Source: Fibrobacterota bacterium
GTDB taxonomy: Bacteria > Fibrobacterota > Fibrobacteria > UBA5070
DNA length: 64,000 nucleotides
Assembly: GCA_016715065.1 (NCBI GenBank)
Contig: JADKBN010000002.1
Span: 558,001-622,000 of the forward strand
Direction of reading: 5' to 3'
Made by a program: the position numbers and the translations under genes. Positions 42,025 through 51,659 of this stretch are shown piece by piece. Under the pieces are notes generated by a model. That model had not been told where the DNA came from. It saw only the letters and a program-made list of their open reading frames with translations, and did not search any database. Position 1 is the first letter of the stretch, and each line of letters begins with the position of its first letter.

Positions 42025-45000
42025 ATGAGATCAAGACAAATTGCCGTGTATCGGCTCGTTGCTGTCGCGACACTTGCGATGCTTGGTTCGTCTTCTTCTG
42101 CGCTTGCTCATGAGAAAGCGAAACCCTATCCATGGGCGGGAGTGAAAGTGTATTGGGATCGCCAAGATGCAGATCTTCGCGGTGGCCCCGCCTCAGATCC
42201 GGAGGTGATCAATACCTGCATGGATCCCATCAAAGTGGAAGTTGACTACGCCAACTTCACTGCGGGCGTGGCAGTCAAAACGCATAAAAACACGGCATGC
42301 GTTCTCTACATGACCGACAACTTTACCATGTATGCTCATGTCCCATTTACAGCAACGTGCGGATCCGGTTCGCGCTTTCGTGGTTACCTCGACATCGATC
42401 TGGGGAATGCGGATGTTTCAGAAGATGGCGGTTGTGGAAATCACCGCGATGAAACCTGGCAGAAACCAGGTGCTTGGCTGGAGCGATACGATGCCGACCC
42501 GGACCATTTCCGTGTTCGCGGCATGTACTTCAACTTCGACAGCAGAGGGAGGAGAGAGGTTTTACGAAACCTCGATCTTTCTTCGATCCGGCCTGCGATG
42601 CGAGGAGTGACCTTCCCCATGCTTCCGTATGACAGCGGCGAGCGCGTTTTGGGGCGACCAGTTCTATTCGTGCATGGGCTGAACACGCCTTTCGACGAAA
42701 GCTGGGGAGTGGTCCGAAACGATGGCTGCACCATCGGATCGGTCGCATTGGATCCATCTACAAAGGGTCGTTTGAAGGTCCTGGCATCCGGCACGGCAAG
42801 CCGTTATGTAGTCGATATTTCCGGGAGGTTCGGGTTCAAGGGTGTCTGTGCGGAAAACGGCCTCACCAAAAAATGGCAGACTCCGAATGCACTCCTGCTC
42901 TCGATACCAAATTCATTCCTGATCTCCGACGCGACCCAACAGGCACTGTGGGAGACGGTCCGGAACGCATCGCCTCCGGCGATTCTTGATTGGCGCTTCG
43001 ATGGGACTGGCGTGGTGGGAGTGATGGAAACCTGGCTCACCGAAGCGGACCTCACTCGTGGTTACCTGGGCATAGACTGGAAGGCGTTGCGCGCAGTTCC
43101 AGGGACACGACGCGAGTTCGTGGGAGCGGATGGCTCCCGGTTGGTGGTGCAGCGCACGGCGGTGGAATTTCGGGTGTCGGATGTGATCCCCTTCTGGAGC
43201 CATCAGTCCTTGGTGCCCATCAGCGCTTCACTGCTCGGAATGGTGGATGCCAACAACCCCATGGCTTACAAGAGCGGTACCGCTCCGGACATGATTTCCC
43301 GATTCCAACGCCTCAAGAAGGGCGCGGACATCAACCAAAACGGGATCTATTTCTTCAATGGGTTCCGGCGTTCGGATTCCGGAGACATGCGCCATCCGTT
43401 CCCGTGGTGGAACAATGCGGGGCCAGAATTTGTCGGGCAGCCAGGCGAGAGCTGGTTTGTGTATCAGGCGCTGGAAGAGGTGCTGCAAGCCCATTACGGC
43501 GATGCTTGGAAAACCGATACGTCCATGAAGATTGACCTGGTGGCCCACAGCCGGGGTGGAGTTTCCATCCGCGAAATGATCGCCAAGGCGGGCGGGACGG
43601 ATCCGAATGGGAACGCCATGCCAGTGGGGGCGGCCAATGCGGTCAACCACATTCGCACGGTGGTCAGCGCCAATTCGCCCCACTTTGGGTCGTTGTACAC
43701 TTCCTCTGTGGCCGACCAACCCACGGAGTTGGCCAGTTCCATTAAAAAAATGCTGTTGGATTCTGCCAAGATGGAACTGAAGCTGTTGGACGTGACGATG
43801 AGTCCCTCGTTTTTTGGACTGTTGGGCGAGGCCAACAAGCAGGTCTACGATTACTTCGCAGTGGGACAAGATGACCCATCGGCAATGCTGGTATTGGCCC
43901 CGATTTGGGAGCCCTTGGCAATCCTTGGTTCGGCAGTGGGAGCCTTCTCCGATCTCCGCTTGACCACAACCGGCAACTGGTTTTGGCCCAAGAACACGAA
44001 GTGGGAATTTGTGTTGCCGGGAGGAATCACAGCCAAGAGCGGTGGCATCAAAACCGACAAAGATTACGCCCATAGCCTGACTTTCGAGAGCCGCAAGGAA
44101 GCTGGGGGGCAATTGTCCGTGACCGGTGATTCCATCATCAAACTAGCGAGTGGGTACCCGACTCTCCCCAATGGCCAAGATCTGGATTTCCAGCCTTTGT
44201 ACAGCTCGGTGGCGGGAATGGGGCCGCTGATTCGCGGCTTGGTGTCAAAAAACCTCGCTGGGCTCTGCGATGTGGAATCCGATTTGCGCAGTGCGGCCTG
44301 TTATGGGGCTTTCGAGTCGCTGCGGATTCCGAATGTGTCCAACAACCTGATTTCCAGTGTCAAAGCCGATTTGCCACTGGGCAAATTCTGGGATGACTAC
44401 ACCAAAGAATGGCTTTCTCGTTCTGATGCCGCCGTTCAGGAAGAAAGCCAGCGGGTGGCTCAGTCCAGTGGAACATGGTGGCCAGCAAATCATCCGGGCA
44501 AATTTCACGAGCCTCGCCCGTATGCCATCCGACGCTTTCTGACCATGGGGAGGTACCCGGATTCGCTGGTGCCCCACGGTAGCGTGGACGCGAGCTTCGA
44601 GAAATTCATCCTGGGGCGGCGGTTTACTGGCGAGGATGGCGAGATGGTGGGCAGTGCGAAGTTGGGCCACGACATCTATTGCGCCTTGGCTCCCGATTGC
44701 CGCGATCTGCTGGAAAAGGCCACCGGTAGGGTGGTACGGTTGCCCTGGGACATGGCTTTGCCTGTGCCATCCGGGGCGTACCCCTTCGCTGCGCGCACTC
44801 TGCTGCAAACCTCTCTGGAGGTCACGGGAAACTTTGAATATGGGTTGATGAGCCCCGACACAGGGGTGACGGGATTTGGCATCATGAGCGCCTCCACCGG
44901 CCAGCAGCCCTTGCGGATCTTGTGGTCGGTTGGAGGAGGCGTGGTGATCGAGCACAACGGCACGTCCACCACCTTTATTCAGCCGGGGTATGCCGCGACT

Positions 45001-46519
45001 CCGCGTCTGGTGCGGGTGGGCGACACCTTCACCGTGAAGGCCGTGTCATGGTCTGGGAAAACGTATAGCCAAAGCATTGTGTTGCCGGGAATTGGTGCAA
45101 AAATCGGTCTTGGCGTGGTCAAGGAGAAGCGCTTGCGGAAGCTGCCCTTGTTGGTGGGGTCCGGGGTGGTGGATGCCAAATACCTGGATCCAAGATCAGA
45201 GATGCGTGCCCAGGTCTGGTTCCGGGAAGCACGTGGCAAGGAAACCCAATGGTCGCGCCCGCAGATCGTGGTGGAAAATACCGGGACGGCTCCGATTGTC
45301 GGGATGGAAGTCCATTATTTCTTCCGGGCGGATCCAACCAAGACGATCGTACTGGATGCCCTCTCCGGGGGGATTGTGGAAGATTGTGCCTCTGGGAGAC
45401 GACAGGTATCAATTGGTCGGCCAGGATTCCTTGGTGGAGGTTCCTCCTGGTGGCTTCTGGCCCAGTGCGGCTCAGTCAAAAGTGGGCTTGCGCTATGCGG
45501 ACTGGACCCCCTGGGACGTATTCAAGGATCCATCCAACGATCGCAATTTCGGAATGGTTCGGAAGAATGAAAACATCATGGTCTGGAACTGGAAATCCGT
45601 GTTGCTCTGGGGGCGCGACGTGAACAAAGGAGATCCGGACCGTCCCGAGGTGCGGCGGGTGCGTGTGGCCACGCGCGAAGGAGCGGTGAACGAAGGGAAC
45701 ATCACCAAACCGCAGATCGAGATCCAAAACGACGGCAGCGTTCCTGTGCAGGATCTCCAAGTGCGGTGGCTTCTGCGCGTGCCGGTGGGAGCCCAGCCGG
45801 TGCTGGAAACCTGGAGCGCACCCAACACCCGGTTGGACCTGGTGGATCTGGGCGCCGGACTCTGGATGGTGCGAGGCTTCGTGAATGCCTGGATCCAGCC
45901 GGGACAAAAAGTGTCTGTGGGGTCCTTTGGGGTGCGGTTGTCCAATTGGGCCGCCTGGGATCGATCGGGAAGTCCTTCCCGCGAAGGCGTGGATGGCCAA
46001 TGGGTTCTCAATCCCTGGGTGGAGGTGCTGGACGCCAATGGGGAGCGTCTGTGGGGTCAGGCGCGAAGCCTTGTGGTGCCACCTCCCCCTCCGCCTCCGC
46101 CGCAAGGTTCGGTGAATGGACTGCGGGTGGAACTCCGGCGGGAATCGTTGCAGGAGACCAATGTGGTCAAGCCCCGCGTGCGGGTCACCAACAGCGGCAC
46201 TGACACCGTGAGATCGTTCCGTCTGGAGTTCCCGGTGGTACCCGAGCGCGGCTTGCAGCTGGTGCTGGATCCGTACTATGTTCCGCAGTGCCAGACCGGG
46301 GTGGAAGTGCGCCCCACAGAAACCGTAGGAGTCTTGGAATGCAAAAACCTCCGCTTGGCACCCAACGGCATCTGGACAGACCCCGTGGGCGGCGTGTTTG
46401 GGATGCATTACGCCGATTGGTCGGTGTGGGATGCCACCAACGATCCGGCCTTTGCCGGAGTGAGTTCGCAGTTCGGCCCCGCGCCGGGAGTGCGAGTGTT
46501 GCAGGCGGTATCACCATGA
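42025..46519 (+). CDS. giant secreted lipase-like alpha/beta hydrolase with CBM3-like repeats (frameshifted)
   Basis: An exported protein of about 1498 residues if one frameshift is repaired. The signal peptide is MRSRQIAVYRLVAVATLAMLG plus a short tail to ALA. The hydrolase part has GRPVLFVHGLNTP (oxyanion-side strand, about residue 212) and VAHSRGG with nucleophile Ser509, the arrangement of PGAP1/lipase-like esterases. After about residue 1030 three domains of about 130 residues follow (RPQIVVENTGTAP; KPQIEIQNDGSVP; KPRVRVTNSGTD), each with a YADW or NW.AWD block, resembling family-3 carbohydrate-binding modules; an eight-proline linker separates the second and third. Frame 1 ends at 45570; the rest is read in the next frame to 46519. 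A six-G run at 45367-45372 lies at the switch. Confidence 0.75.
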
Positions 46520-47655
46520 GGCTTCTCCCCCTATTCGCCCTCCTGCTATCCTGCTCCGAAAAGCCGGTGCAGACTCCGCCACCACCCAGCGGGTGGCGCC
46601 CAGCCAGCGTGGAAGCGGAATCCCAGGGCGAAGGCGACAATTTCTGGTGGCGACTGACTTCGGCTGGGAATCGTTTATTGGCCATGACGGGAATGGGCGA
46701 CATCTGGGTTAGCGAGTCGTACTCGGCGGGATTCCGGAAGATGGAGTGGAAGTGGCCGGGAAGGCCGTACACCATTGCAGCTGAAGGTGATTCCGCTTGG
46801 GTCGGGACGGAGGAGCCGGGGAGAGTCTACAAGTGCCGCATCACCAATTGGGCGTGTCTGGACCTGAAGATTCCAGATCCAGACTCATTCAGTGTGGCAT
46901 ATGTGGGGAGATTCAAGGGGCAGCTTATTGTCTCTTCAGGTGCATATAGGGTCCAATCGATTTGGAGATGGAAGGAAGGCTGGAGTGACTGGGCTCAAGG
47001 ATTTCCTGAGGACATTGCGTTCTACCGCACCCTGGAAATTGGCGATACGCTATGGGCGGCAACCTGGTCCAACGGGCTCTGGTATCGGGTGGCCTCTGAA
47101 ACCAGTTGGAAGCGCCAGCCATCGCCACGCCGGACTTGGGTGCTCGGGCCGGATTCGGCCACTGCGCCACGGGGAATTGCGTGGCATTCGGGGGCGCTTT
47201 GGGTCGCTTATCAAAGCAAGGACATTATTCGGATGCCCAACGCAAAGCCGCCGTACCAAACATCCTCGAATTGCCTTTCCAAGGATGGTTTGTATGGGGA
47301 CTGTAAAAACCCCCCGGTCAATATCTACTCCATCCTTTCCTACCGCGATCGGCTGTACGTGGGCGGATACTACGGAGCAGCACCGTACGTGCTGGATGAG
47401 CCCACCGGCTTTTGGATCACCACCGAGATCGCCGGTTGGTGTTGGAACGATGGATCAACCTGTGGAGGCAAGCGCACCTGGGATCTGGTGGGGTTGGGCG
47501 ACACGCTCTACAGCGCCAGTTCGCGCTACATCATGAAGATCCCGCTGGCGGAGGTGCCTGGGTTCCAGCCCGCGATGCTGGCTCAATTCCATTGGTCTTC
47601 AGACACTTCTTGGCGCGACAGCGTGCTGCGCCGCAACAATCCGATCGGGTGGTGA
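46516..47655 (+). CDS. propeller-like lipoprotein, tandem copy 1
   Basis: A 379-residue lipoprotein: signal peptide MRLLPLFALLLSC with the lipidated Cys at 13, a Pro-rich linker (VQTPPPPSGW), then repeated beta segments (LLAMTGMGDIWVSE; DSAWVGTEEPGRVYKC; DTLWAATWSNGLWYRV; ALWVAYQSKDIIRM; RLYVGGYYGAAPYVLD; DTLYSASSRYIMKI) that fit a six- or seven-bladed propeller. The ATG overlaps the upstream stop by four bases, so it is coupled to the lipase-like gene. It is followed by a nearly identical copy at 47748. Function unknown; surface binding is a guess. Confidence 0.75.
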   Translation: MRLLPLFALLLSCSEKPVQTPPPPSGWRPASVEAESQGEGDNFWWRLTSAGNRLLAMTGMGDIWVSESYSAGFRKMEWKWPGRPYTIAAEGDSAWVGTEEPGRVYKCRITNWACLDLKIPDPDSFSVAYVGRFKGQLIVSSGAYRVQSIWRWKEGWSDWAQGFPEDIAFYRTLEIGDTLWAATWSNGLWYRVASETSWKRQPSPRRTWVLGPDSATAPRGIAWHSGALWVAYQSKDIIRMPNAKPPYQTSSNCLSKDGLYGDCKNPPVNIYSILSYRDRLYVGGYYGAAPYVLDEPTGFWITTEIAGWCWNDGSTCGGKRTWDLVGLGDTLYSASSRYIMKIPLAEVPGFQPAMLAQFHWSSDTSWRDSVLRRNNPIGW

Positions 47656-47685
47656 GGGTGCTTCCCTGTGGGGCCATTCTTTCAA

Positions 47686-47714
47686 GGTGGGGCCGTATGG
47701 CCATACGGTCCCCC
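47686..47714. repeat. imperfect palindrome, family H copy B
   Basis: GGTGGGGCCGTATGGCCATACGGTCCCCC between the two propeller genes is a near-perfect palindrome centred on TGGCCA and shares TGGGGCCGTATGGCCAT with copy A. It could act as a weak terminator or attenuator, but only AAAAG, not a U run, follows. Confidence 0.65.
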
Positions 47715-47747
47715 AAAAGAGAAAGGCCCAACAGGGAAAGAAGAGTC

Positions 47748-48890
47748 ATGAGGCTTCTCCCCCTATTCGCCCTCCTGCTATCCTGCTCCGAAAAGCCGGT
47801 GCAGACTCCGCCACCACCCAGCGGGTGGCGCCCAGCCAGCGTGGAAGCGGAATCCCAGGGCGAAGGCGACAATTTCTGGTGGCGCTTGACTTCGGCAGGG
47901 AATCGTTTATTGGCCATGACGGGAATGGGCGACATCTGGGTTAGCGAGTCGTACTCGGCGGGATTCCGGAAGATGGAGTGGAAGTGGCCGGGAAGGCCGT
48001 ACACCATTGCAGCTGAAGGTGATTCCGCTTGGGTCGGGACGGAGGAACCGGGGAGGGTCTACAAGTGCCGCATCACCAATTGGGCGTGTGTGGACCTGAA
48101 GCTTCCAGATCCGGATTCAATGCACGTTGGATACGTGGGAAAATTCAAAGACAACATCGTTGTGTCTTCCGATGCTTATAAAGTCAGGTCAATTTGGTGG
48201 TTGAACCAAGGAACATGGAAAGATTGGAGTCAGGGATTCCCCATTGACGGAACCATCTACCGCACCCTGGAAATTGGCGATACGCTATGGGCTGCAACCT
48301 GGTCCAACGGGCTCTGGTACCGAGTGGCCTCGGAGGCGAGTTGGAAGCGCCAGCCTTCGCCACGCCGGACTTGGGTGCTCGGGCCGGATTCGGCCACTGC
48401 GCCACGGGGAATTGCGTGGCATTCGGGGGCGCTTTGGGTCGCCTACCAGAGCAAGGACATCATTCGGATGCCCAATGCAAAGCCGCCGTACCAAACATCC
48501 TCGAATTGCCTTTCCAAGGATGGCCTATATGGGGACTGTAAAAATCCACCCGTCAACATCTACTCCATCCTTTCCTACCGCGACCGGCTGTTCGTGGGCG
48601 GGTATTACGGCGCGGCTCCATACGTGCTGGATGAACGCACGGGTTTTTGGATCACCACCGAGATTGCCGGGTGGTGTTGGAACGACAACGCCCAATGCGG
48701 AGGCACGCGCACCTGGGATCTGGTGGGGTTGGGCGATACGCTCTACAGCGCCAGTTCGCGCTACATCATGAAAATCCCACTGGCGGAGGTGCCCGGCTTT
48801 CAGCCCTCGATGATGGCGCAGTTCCATTGGTCGTCGGACACTTCTTGGCGCGACAGCGTGCTGCGCCGCAACAACCCGATCGGGTGGTGA
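47748..48890 (+). CDS. propeller-like lipoprotein, tandem copy 2
   Basis: A 380-residue paralogue of the preceding gene. The first 340 or so bases are almost base-for-base identical to copy 1 (signal peptide, linker and first blades). Residues about 115-170 then differ sharply (DSMHVGYVGKFKDNIVVSSDAYKV against DSFSVAYVGRFKGQLIVSSGAYRV; WWLNQGTWKDWSQGF against WRWKEGWSDWAQGF), after which identity returns to above 90 percent. Duplication is recent, or identity is kept by gene conversion, while one surface patch varies. AAAG..AAGAG before the ATG is a modest ribosome-binding site. Confidence 0.75.
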   Translation: MRLLPLFALLLSCSEKPVQTPPPPSGWRPASVEAESQGEGDNFWWRLTSAGNRLLAMTGMGDIWVSESYSAGFRKMEWKWPGRPYTIAAEGDSAWVGTEEPGRVYKCRITNWACVDLKLPDPDSMHVGYVGKFKDNIVVSSDAYKVRSIWWLNQGTWKDWSQGFPIDGTIYRTLEIGDTLWAATWSNGLWYRVASEASWKRQPSPRRTWVLGPDSATAPRGIAWHSGALWVAYQSKDIIRMPNAKPPYQTSSNCLSKDGLYGDCKNPPVNIYSILSYRDRLFVGGYYGAAPYVLDERTGFWITTEIAGWCWNDNAQCGGTRTWDLVGLGDTLYSASSRYIMKIPLAEVPGFQPSMMAQFHWSSDTSWRDSVLRRNNPIGW

Positions 48891-48972
48891 GGTTTTCCGC
48901 GGTGGGGCCGACGAATAACTAGACTTCTTAGTCAGAAATTGGCGCAACCTGAACGTCGATCAAGGACACCCG

Positions 48973-49728
48973 GTGAAAACATCGATCTTTTCCATCCGCA
49001 ACGGATTGGCTTTTCTTGCCATCCTGGTCTCCACCTCTGGCGCGGCGGATCTCTGGGTCTTCGACAAAGGGATGCCTGCCCGGGCTGCGGAGGTCAACTC
49101 CAATTTCCAGGAGATCTTGCGGCGTCTCGACACCTTGAACAGGATGATCCGGGAGCAGTCCGCCTTGCGGGACTCACTTCCCGTGTTGCGGGGGAAGATG
49201 CGCGCCGATTCTGCCGCCCTTCAGGCCGGACTGCGAGGGAAAATTCGTGCCGACTCGCTGGCGCTTTCGGCGGGAGTCCTTCTCCCTGGTGCCGTGGCCG
49301 GCTTTCTGGTGGCGCCGGATGCACAAGGCTACCTGCCCAACTCCGACCAGACCTGGATCCTGGCAGCGGGCCAGGGGATGGTCAACGGAGTTGCGGTGCC
49401 AGATCTGCGTGGACACTTTCTGCGCGGCATCTTCGTTCCTGTACCTGGGGCACCCGGGGAAACGAAGAATCCCGATCCCGGAGGGGCCCGTGTTGCGGGA
49501 GTGATGCAGGATGGGATGCTTCAAAGCCACGCGCATGCCATCTTAACCCTCAAAGAGGGTTGGACCGGCTCCCAATCCCAGCCAAATCCACCCTCACCAT
49601 TGAAAACCGGATTGAACAAGAGCGCCAATGGACTCACGTTGGAAAATTTTGCGACCAACTCGGACGGCGGAGGTTCCGAAACTCGTCCCCGGAACGTGGC
49701 CGTCTACTGGTACGTGAAGGTGAAGTGA
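48973..49728 (+). CDS. secreted phage-tail-collar-domain protein
   Basis: A 251-residue exported protein with a GTG start. Signal peptide (KTSIFSIRNGLAFLAILVSTSGA) and a coiled-coil stretch (EVNSNFQEILRRLDTLNRMIREQ; two repeats of GK[MI]RADSAAL) precede a collar domain: GAVAGFLVAP, VPDLRGHFLRGI, QSHAHAI and the terminal ETRPRNVAVYWYVKVK, all hallmarks of tail-fibre collar and tip domains. No phage genes lie nearby, so it is probably a surface or adhesion protein that uses a trimeric fibre fold. Confidence 0.75.
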   Translation: MKTSIFSIRNGLAFLAILVSTSGAADLWVFDKGMPARAAEVNSNFQEILRRLDTLNRMIREQSALRDSLPVLRGKMRADSAALQAGLRGKIRADSLALSAGVLLPGAVAGFLVAPDAQGYLPNSDQTWILAAGQGMVNGVAVPDLRGHFLRGIFVPVPGAPGETKNPDPGGARVAGVMQDGMLQSHAHAILTLKEGWTGSQSQPNPPSPLKTGLNKSANGLTLENFATNSDGGGSETRPRNVAVYWYVKVK

Positions 49729-49751
49729 CTCCTCTTCGGGCCATTTCCTAC

Positions 49752-49785
49752 CTGTGGGACCGTTTAGCCATACAGCCCCACAGAG
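49752..49785. repeat. imperfect palindrome, family H copy C
   Basis: CTGTGGGACCGTTTAGCCATACAGCCCCACAGAGG lies between the collar-domain gene and the convergent methyltransferase gene and resembles copies A and B. It may end transcription of both, but a U tract is lacking. Confidence 0.6.
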
Positions 49786-49802
49786 GAATGGGGATTGGCC
49801 CT

Positions 49803-50438
49803 CTACCTAGGCATCAGCCGCGAAGGCACCCGCCTCTTCCATTCCCGGAACGCCTCCCCGTAGGCGGCTTCCAGCAGGGTCTCTTCCCGTCGAATTCGAG
49901 CCAATGTGGCGGGTAGCGCCAGCAGGCTGGCCGCCAGGCCCACGAAGCTCCCGCCCGCCATCGGGACCGCAGCCAAAAACAGGTGGGCGCCCAGGTAGGC
50001 GGGGTGGCGGCAGTGCGCGTAGATCCCCGTTGTGACCAAAAATTGTCCGTCATCGATGCGCAGGGAATAGCGGAATGCCCCCGCGAGTTCGCGCCGGGCC
50101 TGTCCTCGCAAGGTCACGGCCGCCACCAGCAAAAACAACCCGACCAGCGATCGGCCGGGGCCGAACTCGATCACCCAATGGGGAAGCCAAGCCAAGGTTC
50201 TGGCCAAGGCCTCGCCGGCGACGAATCCAGACAGCGACACGATCGACATGATGCCAGAATCTGTCTGTCGCCCGGGGGATTCGCGCAAGTTGGGGATTTC
50301 CACGGCGGCACCGATCAGGAACGCGAAAAAGGAGAGGATCATTCCTGGCTCCGGGCGCCACCACACGAGCCCCGCGAGGCAACCCAACCCAGTCGCCCAG
50401 GCAAGGATCAGGTCGCGGCGCCAGCGGCGCTCAGGCAC
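49803..50438 (-). CDS. ICMT/phospholipid-methyltransferase-like membrane protein
   Basis: A 211-residue integral membrane protein with about five helices. LVTTGIYAHCRHPAYLGAHLFLAAVPM and RREETLLEAAYGEAFREWKRRVP are the conserved core of isoprenylcysteine carboxyl methyltransferase-type enzymes, which methylate carboxyl or other groups of lipid-like substrates with SAM. The GTG at 50438 overlaps the stop of the ketosynthase gene by eight bases; the frame continues further upstream, but only inside that gene. As the third gene of the radical SAM operon it may finish a lipid product. Confidence 0.78.
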   Translation of the reverse strand: MPERRWRRDLILAWATGLGCLAGLVWWRPEPGMILSFFAFLIGAAVEIPNLRESPGRQTDSGIMSIVSLSGFVAGEALARTLAWLPHWVIEFGPGRSLVGLFLLVAAVTLRGQARRELAGAFRYSLRIDDGQFLVTTGIYAHCRHPAYLGAHLFLAAVPMAGGSFVGLAASLLALPATLARIRREETLLEAAYGEAFREWKRRVPSRLMPR

Positions 50439-51657
50439 GTTCCAGCACCGCGGCCGCGTTCCAACCTCCCCATCCGCAGGAGACCACCCCCACGCGACGG
50501 ATTTCGGGAGCATCCAGGGGAAGAGTCGAAGGCGTCAGCGTGCAGTCCGGATCCATCCCGTTGGCGTTCAGGCCGCGAGTGGGAAGCAATACGCGGTGCT
50601 GCAAAGCACGCACCGCCAGGGCCAGGTTCAGGAGGGAACTCGCCGCTCCGGCGTGCCCCACCAGGGGTTCCGGGCTATGGGCATGGCAGCCAGGGAAAAG
50701 CCGGGAGGCGGCCAGGATGGGGCCGTGGTCCAGCACCCACGAACCACAGATCGGCAGATGCAGGGAATCAAGGCTTTGGCCTTGGAATGGCTCCAGCACC
50801 TTGGCCAGCCCGGCGAAGGCACGATCGGTGCCGTGGTAGCCCTCGGTGTGGAAGTGGGTGCGCACGTCCGACAGGTGGGCCAGGATGCGAGCGCCGCGAT
50901 CGTGCGCGGAGGCGAGGGTTTCCAGGCACAGGGCCACTCCGGCCTCGCCCAGTGCCCCGCGATCGGAGTGTTCGAGCGACCCGAACGGCACGATGGCCTG
51001 ATCCAATTCCCTGGGCCGCGGATCCTTTCGGCGACCAAAAAACGTGTGCGTGGCGCCGCCCAGCAGGATCTTCTTTTCGTAGAACGCAAGGGATGCGTCG
51101 TAGAGATTGGCCTCGCCGGACACCACCATCACCCGGCGCGCCAGGCCTGCGTGGAGCGCCAAGGCAGCGGCCTGGAGGGAGAGCATTCCGGCGGCGCTGG
51201 CCCCGTCCACCGACTGGACAAATCCTGCACAGGAAAACCGGGCCGCCAGAAGCTGGGCCGCACCGCTGTTGGTGAGGGTGCGCAGGCCTTCCTGGTCCAT
51301 GTCGCGCACGTCGGTCGTGCGCAAGGTGGGCCATACCCGCTCCGCCAAATCCTGTCCCTGCGCGGCCGAACAGAACACGAGACCGGCGGGAGATTCGGCG
51401 CCTTGGTCGTCGGCCAGGCAGTCGATCAGGGCCCGAGCGGCCAGCCGGGAATGCCGCGACGCTCCCGGTTCCACGCGGCGAGGAAACAATCCCTCGAGAT
51501 TTTCCCTCACCCGCGAGACCAGGCGGGGAGGGCGATCTTCCGTTCCGTCTTCCAGGCTTTCCAGGTGGTGGCGGGACTGGAGGCAGGACTCCCAGAGTCC
51601 ATCCAGGTTCCCCGCGCCGCACACCACGCCCGCGGCGGTGATCACCAGCGCGCTCAC
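50431..51657 (-). CDS. degenerate beta-ketoacyl synthase (chain-length-factor-like)
   Basis: A 408-residue thiolase-fold protein of the FabF/KAS class: VITAAGVVCGAG at the N-terminus, TLTNSGAAQLLAARF, VDGASAAGMLSLQAA at the nucleophile elbow, and VGHAGAASSLLNLALAVRAL at the C-terminal His. The catalytic Cys is replaced by Ser154, and the first active-site His block (HGT) reads CGS, so condensation activity is unlikely. This resembles chain length factors or decarboxylating KAS paralogues. GTG at 51657 is the start; it lies two bases before the radical SAM stop. It is part of a three-gene operon. Confidence 0.78.
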   Translation of the reverse strand: MSALVITAAGVVCGAGNLDGLWESCLQSRHHLESLEDGTEDRPPRLVSRVRENLEGLFPRRVEPGASRHSRLAARALIDCLADDQGAESPAGLVFCSAAQGQDLAERVWPTLRTTDVRDMDQEGLRTLTNSGAAQLLAARFSCAGFVQSVDGASAAGMLSLQAAALALHAGLARRVMVVSGEANLYDASLAFYEKKILLGGATHTFFGRRKDPRPRELDQAIVPFGSLEHSDRGALGEAGVALCLETLASAHDRGARILAHLSDVRTHFHTEGYHGTDRAFAGLAKVLEPFQGQSLDSLHLPICGSWVLDHGPILAASRLFPGCHAHSPEPLVGHAGAASSLLNLALAVRALQHRVLLPTRGLNANGMDPDCTLTPSTLPLDAPEIRRVGVVSCGWGGWNAAAVLERA

Positions 51658-51659
51658 CG

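Noticed and set aside
48973..49728. Prophage remnant indicated by the collar-domain protein
   Set aside because: No integrase, terminase, capsid or tail genes are present, and the protein has a Sec signal peptide, which phage fibres lack.
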